Shown here: positions 26,723 through 34,812 of the stretch, one piece after another
Numbering within the stretch: the stretch's first letter is position 1
How the letters are laid out: each line of letters starts with the position of its first letter
From: Sphingosinicella sp942492965
GTDB taxonomy: Bacteria; Pseudomonadota; Alphaproteobacteria; Sphingomonadales; Sphingomonadaceae
Direction of reading: 5' to 3'
DNA length: 64,000 nucleotides
NCBI GenBank assembly: GCA_942492965.1
Contig: OW818656.1
Location: forward strand, 2,294,001 to 2,358,000
The notes under the pieces: generated by a model
Told to the model about the DNA's origin: nothing
The model's database searches: none
What the model saw: the letters and a program-made list of their open reading frames with translations, nothing else
Position numbers and translations under genes: made by a program

Positions 26723-28585
26723 CTAAAAATCTTCCAAAAGATTCCAGTATTGAGACCAAGGGATCAAAGCCAGCATTGCAAGCAAAGCCAGGCCTCCGGA
26801 TGCGCGGCGGATATCTAATTGCCTTCCACTTGCGGACCACGAAAAAATGCCGGACGGAATCGCGATAATTGTTATCATGGCTGCCAATTTGATAAGGGTA
26901 AGGCCCAGAAGCAGGTAACTGGGGAAGCCGAACGCATAGTTGTCCGAATTCATTGGATAAAAATACCAAACACCGATGCCGGCGAGCCAAAGAATGCCTG
27001 CCGAAACCCCGACAAGATTGTATATGTCTATCCTTGATTGGCGGAGGGTTCCCGCAGTTTCCAGCGCCAGGAAAACAAGAATGAAACCGACGCAAACACA
27101 GAGTATGCCAAGTTGGAAGGCTTGCGTTTCATACCATGCCAGCTTTTTCAGTCCGCCTACAAACTCCTGAATGTACTGTACCTCGCCGGCATCGTTCAGA
27201 AGCACCTTCGCATAGGCTTGGGAGTCCTTACTGTAAAACAGCAAAGGGGCGACCTGTACGAAATGGACCGGCGGAATGATCAACTCGCCTCCCCTGACTT
27301 CTACCCGGGTGTCGCCTTCGTGCAGGAAGAGAAGCTTTTCGGGTGTCTCGGAGCTTGGTCTTAGCGACCGGTAAGACCCAGAAATATCGGTGCGTGAAAT
27401 TGGCAGGCTTACAGGGGGCTGCCGTAGTGCTTTCGCCGGAGCAAATCGTTCCAGGAAGTCTGCGTAAAACCGCTCAACGTCCACGCCGCCGTTGAAACCA
27501 TAGAAAATGCCATAGCCGCGCTCTGGATCGATGGCAAAGAAGCTGTTGTAACCTGGATGATTACCCGCATGGAGCCAGTAGCGCACGCCATCGTGGACAC
27601 TGGTAGCCAATCCAAGGCAAAAGCCGGGTAGTCCGTTGCCAAGCAATCTGCATTCTCTCTTCATGAGTTCGAGAGTTTCAGGCTTGAGCAAGGTGTTGTC
27701 GCGATAACGACCATTTCCGAGCATTGCTTTGACGAAATGGCTCATATCTGCTGCATTCGTCATCAGGTCCCCGGCGGGACGCGTCAACGTATCCGGAATC
27801 CAGACTTCTCTATACAAATTTCCTTCAACCTTTGTGCCCCATGCCAGGTCGTTGCGCCTGTCTTTCGTTAATACGAATGTGCTGTTGTCCATTTCGAGCA
27901 CATCAAGAATGTGACGTTGGACATAAGTTTCATAACTCAGGCCGCTGACGGCCTCAATCACATGCCCAAGCAACATATATGCACGGTTGGTGTAGCCCAT
28001 AACCTCTCCGGTAGGCCGTGCGAAGCGTACACCTCTGCGCTTAAAGACATCGGCGAGCGGAGCGTGATCGTTTGGAGAACGTAGCGACATGCCGGCCCAA
28101 TCTTCATCAAGGCCGCTCGTGTGCTGCAGAAGTTGTCTTACAGTGACCGCTTTGCCACCGTAGGGATTGTATACCCGAAATGCATTCAGGTAACGATTGA
28201 TATCAGCATCCAGATCCAACTGCCCACGCTCGTACAACTGTAGAATCCCAATGGCCGTGAACATTTTTGTGAGTGACGCAATGCGAAGCAAGTGTTTCGC
28301 CGGGTCCATGGGGAGTCGATTGTTCCCGGACGCTCCTGATATTCCATAGCCTTTCGTATATCCGTCACCATCGCTAACAACGATGGCCACCTGAGCACCG
28401 GGCGCGGCCATGTCAGCAGGCTCTTGCGAGATGGCCTGCAGAAACAGATCATCGACATCCTTGGATGGTATGCTCCCTGTTTCGAAACGAGTCGGGGCAG
28501 CGCTGTGGGCGGCAGACGCGTGAACGAAGTTCAGCAGGAAAAGTAGCATCGCGTGGATCGCAAAGGCCTTTGAGGCGTTCCGCAT
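26723..28585 (-). CDS. Exported serine hydrolase (beta-lactamase fold) with C-terminal membrane helices
   Basis: Family S12-type hydrolase of 620 residues with a signal peptide (cleavage near HASA). Catalytic motifs are S104-L-T-K107 and Y198-T-N200. After the catalytic domain (to ~residue 390) and a linker, four hydrophobic helices fill about residues 480-610. This is the same rare architecture as the protein at 2313-4223, so both are probably periplasmic and membrane-tethered. It is divergent from the racemase-BKACE operon across a spacer carrying two copies of the shared AT-rich motif, suggesting coregulation. Possible substrates are peptides, amides or esters; none is shown. Confidence 0.9.
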   Translation of the reverse strand: MRNASKAFAIHAMLLFLLNFVHASAAHSAAPTRFETGSIPSKDVDDLFLQAISQEPADMAAPGAQVAIVVSDGDGYTKGYGISGASGNNRLPMDPAKHLLRIASLTKMFTAIGILQLYERGQLDLDADINRYLNAFRVYNPYGGKAVTVRQLLQHTSGLDEDWAGMSLRSPNDHAPLADVFKRRGVRFARPTGEVMGYTNRAYMLLGHVIEAVSGLSYETYVQRHILDVLEMDNSTFVLTKDRRNDLAWGTKVEGNLYREVWIPDTLTRPAGDLMTNAADMSHFVKAMLGNGRYRDNTLLKPETLELMKRECRLLGNGLPGFCLGLATSVHDGVRYWLHAGNHPGYNSFFAIDPERGYGIFYGFNGGVDVERFYADFLERFAPAKALRQPPVSLPISRTDISGSYRSLRPSSETPEKLLFLHEGDTRVEVRGGELIIPPVHFVQVAPLLFYSKDSQAYAKVLLNDAGEVQYIQEFVGGLKKLAWYETQAFQLGILCVCVGFILVFLALETAGTLRQSRIDIYNLVGVSAGILWLAGIGVWYFYPMNSDNYAFGFPSYLLLGLTLIKLAAMITIIAIPSGIFSWSASGRQLDIRRASGGLALLAMLALIPWSQYWNLLEDF

Positions 28586-28746
28586 GGTAGATATTTCATC
28601 CCATTGGGCTTGTAATGAGCTGTTTCGGCGAGGCGAAGACCGCCTGCGCTGACGAGATGCTCACGAGCGAAAGCGGCTTTCCAGTCATCCTGTTAATCAA
28701 CTTCAGGCGGCATTCATTCCAGCTTGCACGCGTTTCTGCAACGAAT

Positions 28747-28760
28747 TTATATAATATATC
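28747..28760 (+). promoter_or_regulatory. Shared AT-rich operator-like motif, copy d
   Basis: TTATATAATATATC, the motif core with one base missing, on the serine-hydrolase side of the divergent spacer. Confidence 0.35.
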
Positions 28761-28895
28761 AATCTGAATTGCCGATAGCCACGCGCAGGTAGTCGGGAAA
28801 TGCCAAGGCAGGAGCTGGTCCGAAAGGCTACCGAAGGCCGCCCCGCGCGGGCACTGCTGACATCTAAGGTGAAGCCATATCCGATATTGAAGGCG

Positions 28896-28915
28896 TAAAA
28901 TATATTTTATATAAT
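28896..28915 (-). promoter_or_regulatory. Shared AT-rich operator-like motif, copy e, with perfect palindrome
   Basis: On the minus strand it reads ATTATATAAAATATATTTTA. On the plus strand TAAAATATATTTTA (28896-28909) is a perfect 14-bp palindrome. About 100 bases upstream of the racemase-like gene. Confidence 0.5.
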
Positions 28916-29017
28916 CATAATGATTGATCGTTGCGAATCGTAAGTTCGTGGGTCGTGCACGTCGCGATCCCGTATAGGGAGCAGCGACGCTGCCATGGAG
29001 ATACTGGGGGATTTGCG

Positions 29018-29794
29018 TTGAAAAGAGCGGAAATGAAATGTGAAGGGGCCTGGCGACAGCGTCGTCCCGCTACATGGCGGAATCTCCCTGGGAAGCAGGC
29101 CACTGCAGGGCATTCGATCGGCATCGTATGCATTCCCGGTGTAAGCGCGTTGTTGCCGGGCAATATGCAAAATGCATCGACGTTCAGCTTCCCTGTTGAA
29201 TACAAAGTTGTCAGAGGCGTCACGTTCGATCAGATCGCATGTGGCGCTCCGGAAGCTGCGGAGCCGATTGTCGCGGCAGCCCGAGAGCTGGTAGCAGGGG
29301 GGGCTCGCGCCGTAGTTGGAGCGTGCGGTTCGCTAGGCCACTACCAGCGCGTGGTTGCCGATGCAGTGCCGAGACCCGTCTTCATGTCTATCATGACACA
29401 GGTTCCGTTTATCCTTCAGGCCATGGGTATGCGGCAGAAGCTTGCCATTCTGTTCGCCACCAAAAGGGCCTTCACGCCGTTGTTGCGCGAGCAATGTGGA
29501 ATACCGGAATCGGATCGCATCATTTCGATAGATTTGATGGGATGCCCAGAATTCGATTCCTTTGTTTCGCCCGGTGCGCTTTGTGATGGTGATGCGCTGC
29601 TGAAGGAAGTGTTCTCACGAGTTGAGGCACACATCGACAACACGGTTGGCGCCTTGCTCCTGCAGTGCAGCGACCTTCCGCCTTTTGCGGCCGATCTGCA
29701 GCAGCATTTTGGTTTGCCGGTATTTGACATGAGCGGTTTGGTGGAGTGGCTGCACTCGAGTGTGGTCCGCCGTCCGTTCCCAGGTTTCCTGTAG
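29018..29794 (+). CDS. Aspartate/glutamate racemase-family protein
   Basis: About 258 residues of the Asp/Glu/hydantoin racemase-maleate isomerase superfamily. Two Cys-centred catalytic half-sites are plausible: AVVGACGSLGHYQ and ALLLQCSDLPPF. The family racemises amino acids, isomerises maleate or decarboxylates arylmalonates. The start is uncertain: TTG 29018 follows GGGGG, while ATG 29033 (MKCEGAW) has a weaker site. The region near WRRQRP and the GHSIGIVCIPG strand mark the true N-terminus. It lies 44 bases before the BKACE gene and likely shares its transcript, suggesting work on a beta-keto or amino acid intermediate. Confidence 0.82.
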   Translation: MKRAEMKCEGAWRQRRPATWRNLPGKQATAGHSIGIVCIPGVSALLPGNMQNASTFSFPVEYKVVRGVTFDQIACGAPEAAEPIVAAARELVAGGARAVVGACGSLGHYQRVVADAVPRPVFMSIMTQVPFILQAMGMRQKLAILFATKRAFTPLLREQCGIPESDRIISIDLMGCPEFDSFVSPGALCDGDALLKEVFSRVEAHIDNTVGALLLQCSDLPPFAADLQQHFGLPVFDMSGLVEWLHSSVVRRPFPGFL

Positions 29795-29838
29795 TGCTGG
29801 TTCTTTCGACCTGCTCAAGGAATAGATAGGAGTGAATA

Positions 29839-30720
29839 GTGAAACAGAATGTGATGATAACCTGTGCCATCAGCGGAGGCGCGGACACGACGGGAAAGAA
29901 TCCGAACATTCCAATTTCTGCAAAAGAGATGGCCGAAGACGTTGCCAAGGTCGCGGCAGCGGGAGCGACGATGGTTCATATTCATGTACGGGATCCGGAA
30001 ACGGGGCAGGAGTCCTGGAAAAAAGAACATTTCGTCGAGGTCGTAAGCCGAATCCGCGATCAGGGCACCGATATTATCATAAATCTCACCACGGCCATCG
30101 GAGTGCTGGCGGCCTTCGATCCGGAAGATCCCAGCAGGCTCGATCCTGTCAAAACAAAATTCTGGCGACCGGAGCGTCGTCTTGAGCATATCCATGCTGC
30201 GATGCCCGATGTTTGCTCGCTCGACGTGCCGATCATGAACTATCATGATACGCCCTACTGCAATCTTCCTGACCATGTTCGCTATATGGCTAAGGAGCTT
30301 CAGCGGATAGGTGTGAAACCTGAAATCGAAGTCTTCGATGTAGGTGATCTGTGGCGCACCCAAGAATACATTGCTGAAGGGCTATTCGATGCACCGCCGC
30401 TTATCCAGCTGTGTATGGGCGTGAAATATGGCGTACCGGCAACGACCCGCGGTATGGTCGCGATGTGTGACATGCTGCCGGTGGATTGTGTATGGGGTGC
30501 TTTCGGTATTGGCGACCGGCAAATGCCGGTTGTGGCACAGTCGATCCTTATGGGCGGCAATGTGCGGGTTGGACTTGAAGACAACCTTTATCTGAAGCGC
30601 GGCGTTCTAGCCACGAATGCTCAGCTCGTCACGCGGGCCGTCGAAATTGTCGAACACTTGGGAACAAATGTGGCGACCGTTAAGGCTGCACGCGAAATGC
30701 TTCGCCTCAACCGCCGCTAG
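29839..30720 (+). CDS. BKACE-family beta-keto acid cleavage enzyme (DUF849)
   Basis: TIM-barrel Zn enzyme of 293 residues related to Kce, the 3-keto-5-aminohexanoate cleavage enzyme of lysine fermentation. Zn ligands H47 and H49 are in MVHIHVRDP; INLTTAIG and EVFDVGDLW are family blocks. BKACEs condense a beta-keto acid with acetyl-CoA to give acetoacetate and a new CoA ester. The start is GTG 29839 after AGGAG. It is the second gene of the racemase operon. A beta-keto acid with an amino or similar group is the likely substrate, but the BKACE family covers many. Confidence 0.9.
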   Translation: MKQNVMITCAISGGADTTGKNPNIPISAKEMAEDVAKVAAAGATMVHIHVRDPETGQESWKKEHFVEVVSRIRDQGTDIIINLTTAIGVLAAFDPEDPSRLDPVKTKFWRPERRLEHIHAAMPDVCSLDVPIMNYHDTPYCNLPDHVRYMAKELQRIGVKPEIEVFDVGDLWRTQEYIAEGLFDAPPLIQLCMGVKYGVPATTRGMVAMCDMLPVDCVWGAFGIGDRQMPVVAQSILMGGNVRVGLEDNLYLKRGVLATNAQLVTRAVEIVEHLGTNVATVKAAREMLRLNRR

Positions 30721-30857
30721 GCTTCGGCGATAAGGAAGGGTGCCTCTCATTATTGAAGAAGGACGTGCCCAAACGAAACGGGGTTTCCGCTCTACCAACC
30801 GGTTTTGAGCGGAAACCTCTCACCTTATTTGAAAAGTTTGGCCGGATTGATTGCCGA

Positions 30858-31628
30858 TCAACCCTCCCATTCCTGATTGCCATCTACGCCGATAAGCTGG
30901 CCGGTAATGTGCCTCGCTCTGTCAGAACACAGGAAGGTTACCGTATCGGCAAGCTCCTGAGGTTCGATCAAGCAACGCATCGATACATACTGGAGAGCAT
31001 CCAGCGCAACTTTCTCGATCGTTGAACCGTTTCTTCTCGCGATTTGAGAAAGAACAAGTTGCAGGCGATCGTTGTTAATAGGGCCGGGGAGGATTCCGTT
31101 CACGCGAATGCCAAACGGCCCGAGCTCGCGGGCCAGATTGAGTGTCAATCCTTCAACTGCATACTTTGAGGTGATGTAAGGCAGCCGATTTGGCAGACGG
31201 GTGCGGGTTGAGGCGGTTGAGAAGTTCAGTATGACGCCAGACCGCCGGGCCTTCATCCCTGGTACCATCGCACGCGCGGTGTAGAAAACGCCGTTGATGT
31301 TGGTATTCATCGTGTCGCGCCATTCAGTCGAAGTTATCTCCTCGATCGGCTTTGTTGGCCCCGCAATGCCAACGACATTGACGAGAATGTCAATTTTCCC
31401 GAACCGTGCGACTGCTTCTTCCGTTACGCGAATGGCATCGGCTTCCACACCGATATCTGCGACGGTGGCCTGCATTGCGGGGTTGCTGCTGAGCAGCGCG
31501 TTGACAGCTTCTTCCCGTATATCGCAGGCGAACACCTCTACGCCCTTTCTAGCCAGAGTTTCGGCGATGATACGTGCCGTACTGTCGGCGCCGGTTATGA
31601 GCGCACTTTTACCGGTAAGTTCAGGCAT
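30858..31628 (-). CDS. SDR oxidoreductase with altered cofactor motif
   Basis: Short-chain dehydrogenase of 256 residues. The start at 31628 (MPELTGKSALIT) follows AGAGGA; a longer frame to 31679 has no such site. The fold is clear: DILVNVVGIAG, catalytic region ILNFSTAS and PYITSKYAVEG (Tyr-x3-Lys), and the C-terminal TGQLIGVDGNQEW. The cofactor loop is odd: TGADSTARIIA in place of TGxxxGIG, so two of three glycines are replaced. It may use another cofactor pose or be an atypical SDR. It is divergent from the TBDR at 31816 and convergent with the BKACE operon. Confidence 0.87.
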   Translation of the reverse strand: MPELTGKSALITGADSTARIIAETLARKGVEVFACDIREEAVNALLSSNPAMQATVADIGVEADAIRVTEEAVARFGKIDILVNVVGIAGPTKPIEEITSTEWRDTMNTNINGVFYTARAMVPGMKARRSGVILNFSTASTRTRLPNRLPYITSKYAVEGLTLNLARELGPFGIRVNGILPGPINNDRLQLVLSQIARRNGSTIEKVALDALQYVSMRCLIEPQELADTVTFLCSDRARHITGQLIGVDGNQEWEG

Positions 31629-31755
31629 TTCATCCTCTAAGAATCTATTGAGCGGAAGCTTGGGGTTTCTGTTAGGCATGGGCGGTCGAGCCGGCGCTCT
31701 CTTTGCTTCCCTTTCTTTGGATTCCTAGCCGCCTTCGCAGGACTAGACAATATGT

Positions 31756-31772
31756 TTTATAAAATATATGAT
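31756..31772 (+). promoter_or_regulatory. Shared AT-rich operator-like motif, copy f
   Basis: TTTATAAAATATATGAT between the SDR and TBDR genes. It includes the perfect palindrome TTTTATAAAA (31755-31764). It ends 43 bases before the TBDR start. Confidence 0.5.
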
Positions 31773-31815
31773 ATGATCCATATCTACATTGTTCGGTTCA
31801 GTGGGAGGGGGGAAT

Positions 31816-34608
31816 ATGCGCAATTACAGGGTAATGTTGACAGTCGGGACAATGCTGTGTTCAGCAGCGCCGGGGGCACTTTTGGCTCAGGAAGCTACGA
31901 CTTCCTCGGACGCTGAAGAGATTGTGGTAAGGGCGTCGACACGCCTTTCTTCTGGCTTTGATTCGCCCAAACCCGTCATCACGGTGGACAGAGATGCTAT
32001 CGAGAACAGGGGACTCGTAAATATCGCCGATTATCTGAACGAAATTCCGTCATTCCGGGCGACTACGACGCCTCAGTCGACGGGATTGTTGTCAACGGAT
32101 AACGGCGTGAGTGGTCTGGACCTGCGCGGCCTTGGGCCGCGGCGCTCACTCGTGCTGGTGGATCAGCGGCGGCATGTGGCAACGGATCTGTCCGGTACAA
32201 TCAATATCAACCTGGTTCCACAAACACTGGTGAAGCGGGTCGAAGTCGTAACGGGTGGTGCTTCCGCGCAGTGGGGCTCAGATGCTGTTGCGGGTGTCGT
32301 CAACTTGATTACTGATCGCGAACTTGAAGGCGTGAAACTTGATGCACGCTATGGACTGTCAGACGAAGGCGACGCAAAGGATAAATTCGTTTCCTTCGCG
32401 TACGGTGTTTCGAGTGCTGATGGGCGCGGTCACATCACGTTTGCGGCAGAATTCCAGGATAACAGCGGTGTCGCTGACCAACGCGATCGAGGCTGGGGCC
32501 GCAAGCGTTGGGGCATTGTGGGCAATCCCAATGATACGGGCCCGAATGACGGCATCCCTGCTCGTATCATTACTAAGAATGTAGTGCTCGGACTGGGGAC
32601 CGATGGCGGATATCTGCCACTGGCGCTTGGTAACCATCCGTCAGTCGCACAAATACGCTTTGGGCGGAGCGGAGAAATTCTGCCTTATGATATCGGTGAG
32701 TATCCGATCCCGAACGCCTTTTCGGCGTTGCCTTTTCAGGTCGGCGGCGACGGGGGGCCATTTGGAGACGATGCGACATTGTCTGTGCCGTTCCAGCGCA
32801 AGAACCTGATGGTCGTTGCTGACTATCAGTTGTCGGACAACGTGAAAATGTTCGTCGACGCGACATATGCGCGTTTTGAAGCTCGCAATGAGACCGTTCA
32901 GCCGTGGAGCTTCATTGGAGGCGGCCCCGACATTATCATTTCCGGTAACCCATTCATTCCGACCGCGCTGCAACAAACCATGACGGACAATGGCGTTCCG
33001 GTGCTCATCATGGCGCGCACCAACACCGACCATGGGTTTGTCACAGCTGACTCCGAGTCGGACACATTCCGGATTGTCGCTGGCCTCGAAGGTAAAATCT
33101 CCAGTTGGAACTGGAATGCCTATGTTTCGCATGGCGAAACAAACTTCACCAATAGGCAGATAAACAATGTCATCGTTGCCAACCGCAACTTCGCAATTGA
33201 CGCTGTGAGAGATCCCGACAGCGGAGAAATCGTATGTCGGGCAAATCTGGACGGTGCAAATGGTGCCCCTGGCTGCGTGCCGCTCAATCTTTTTGGCGAT
33301 GGTTCGCCGAGTGCCGCAGCACTAGACTATATCCACGCCGATACCATGTTCCGCCGGAAGATCAATCAAACGGTCGTTGCTGGAGCAATCAGCGGTGAGA
33401 TCGTGGAACTGCCGGCAGGCGCGCTGTCAGTCGCGCTCGGCGCCGAGTACCGAAACGAAGAAGCGTCCACGACCGTTGACAAGCTTTGTCAGGACGGAAG
33501 TATGCTGTTCTGCGGGACACAGCCCATCGCAGGCGATGTAGACGTCAAGGAAGTGTTTTTTGAAGCGGGCGTGCCAATTCTCAAATCGGATAGTGGGATG
33601 TCGCTCGATGTCAATGGCGCGATCCGATACACGGATTACAGCACGAGTGGCGGCGTAACGACCTGGCAGGCGGGTATGACCTTCAGTCCAGTGAGCGACA
33701 TCACAGCGAGAGGCACGATTTCGCGCGATATCCGGGCTCCGAACATCACGGAACTGTATAGTACTTCGTTGCGGAGCTTCGATAACATTTTCGATCCGTT
33801 TACGAACCAGGTCCGGCTCGTTCCAATCAACGGCGGCGGCAACCCGAGCCTGAAACCCGAGAAAGCGTATACATACAGTGCTGGGCTCGTTTACCAGCCC
33901 TCATGGGCAGACGGTTTATCCATGTCCGTCGACTGGTATCGGATCAAGGTTGCCGATGCGATCAGCCGGGTGCCCGCGCAAACGATCGTCACAAACTGCT
34001 TCGATGCCGGTATTGGATGCGAGGCTGTAACGCTTGTTGACGGCGCACTTACGGCAGTAAACGCCTCATTCCTCAACGTTGCCAAGCAAGTCGCGGAGGG
34101 CGTCGACTTTGAGGTGAGTTACCGTGTCGATAGTGTGGGCCCGGGTAGCCTGAATGTTCGAGGGCTTGTCAATTATACCATCGAGCAGTCTTTGTCTCCA
34201 GATGGCGTTGTCGTCTACGACGATGCGGGTGTTGTTGGCCCGGACGCACCGGGTGGCAGTCCGACGCCGAAATGGCGTTGGAATCTGTCCGGCGATTACG
34301 TGGTTGGTGATTTCGGCTTGCTGACTCAGTTGCGCTATGTTGGAGGGGGTAAACTTTTAAGCGGCCTGACCCCTGAAGACATTAGTGACAATTCTGTCAG
34401 TGGGGCATTCTATGTGAATATGTCGGCACGCTACAATATTGAAACGGCAGGCGGAACGGCGTTTCAGCTTTACGCCGGCGTCAATAATCTTCTCGACAAG
34501 GATCCGCCGGTCGCACCGCTGGATTTTGTTGACAATTTTGCAACAAACCCAGCCCTGTATGATGTGATTGGCCGTTACGTGTACGCAGGCGTTCGCGCCA
34601 AGTTTTAG
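31816..34608 (+). CDS. TonB-dependent receptor (long sphingomonad type)
   Basis: Outer-membrane receptor of 930 residues. The start at 31816 (MRNYRVMLTVG) follows GGGAGGGGGGAAT; an alternative TTG at 31789 lacks a site. A signal peptide ends near LLAQEA, then AEEIVVRASTRLSSGFDSP, the plug GLDLRGLGPRRSLVLVDQ and VVTGGASAQWGSDAVAGVV. It is a paralogue of the TBDR at 14462 (same length, shared blocks, shared C-terminal NLLDKDPPV). The last residue is Phe after VRAK. Motif copy f in its promoter links it with the racemase-BKACE and aromatic genes. A strong hairpin follows at 34641. Confidence 0.93.
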   Translation: MRNYRVMLTVGTMLCSAAPGALLAQEATTSSDAEEIVVRASTRLSSGFDSPKPVITVDRDAIENRGLVNIADYLNEIPSFRATTTPQSTGLLSTDNGVSGLDLRGLGPRRSLVLVDQRRHVATDLSGTININLVPQTLVKRVEVVTGGASAQWGSDAVAGVVNLITDRELEGVKLDARYGLSDEGDAKDKFVSFAYGVSSADGRGHITFAAEFQDNSGVADQRDRGWGRKRWGIVGNPNDTGPNDGIPARIITKNVVLGLGTDGGYLPLALGNHPSVAQIRFGRSGEILPYDIGEYPIPNAFSALPFQVGGDGGPFGDDATLSVPFQRKNLMVVADYQLSDNVKMFVDATYARFEARNETVQPWSFIGGGPDIIISGNPFIPTALQQTMTDNGVPVLIMARTNTDHGFVTADSESDTFRIVAGLEGKISSWNWNAYVSHGETNFTNRQINNVIVANRNFAIDAVRDPDSGEIVCRANLDGANGAPGCVPLNLFGDGSPSAAALDYIHADTMFRRKINQTVVAGAISGEIVELPAGALSVALGAEYRNEEASTTVDKLCQDGSMLFCGTQPIAGDVDVKEVFFEAGVPILKSDSGMSLDVNGAIRYTDYSTSGGVTTWQAGMTFSPVSDITARGTISRDIRAPNITELYSTSLRSFDNIFDPFTNQVRLVPINGGGNPSLKPEKAYTYSAGLVYQPSWADGLSMSVDWYRIKVADAISRVPAQTIVTNCFDAGIGCEAVTLVDGALTAVNASFLNVAKQVAEGVDFEVSYRVDSVGPGSLNVRGLVNYTIEQSLSPDGVVVYDDAGVVGPDAPGGSPTPKWRWNLSGDYVVGDFGLLTQLRYVGGGKLLSGLTPEDISDNSVSGAFYVNMSARYNIETAGGTAFQLYAGVNNLLDKDPPVAPLDFVDNFATNPALYDVIGRYVYAGVRAKF

Positions 34609-34640
34609 AAACATTCGTCGGCAAGTCAGAGTGCGGTTTC

Positions 34641-34672
34641 ACGGGTAGGGCGCATATAAGCGCCCTACCCGT
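34641..34672 (+). terminator. Perfect 13-bp hairpin after TBDR
   Basis: ACGGGTAGGGCGC pairs perfectly with GCGCCCTACCCGT around loop ATATAA. It starts 33 bases after the receptor stop. No T-run follows, so it may slow polymerase or protect the 3' end rather than act as a textbook terminator. Confidence 0.6.
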
Positions 34673-34812
34673 GGGGCACCAAGCTGCCTAACTTTGAACG
34701 ACTTTTTTGGGCCCAATCCGGGACGTTATTCAATTGTGCGGCCTTGCAGCGGGTTCGGCGCGCAAAAGCCAAGATGTATAACGATGCCCACATTCAGAAC
34801 GGAGCCAGGCAG

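Larger units (their letters stand above)
28586..29017. other. Divergent intergenic region with two regulatory motif copies
   Basis: About 430 bases without a supported gene between the serine hydrolase (minus) and the racemase-like gene (plus). Two motif copies, at 28747-28760 and 28896-28915, are each placed to serve one direction. Confidence 0.5.

Noticed and set aside
28931..29017. Upstream start for the racemase-like gene
   Set aside because: The added residues are not like the family and overlap the regulatory AT-rich zone.
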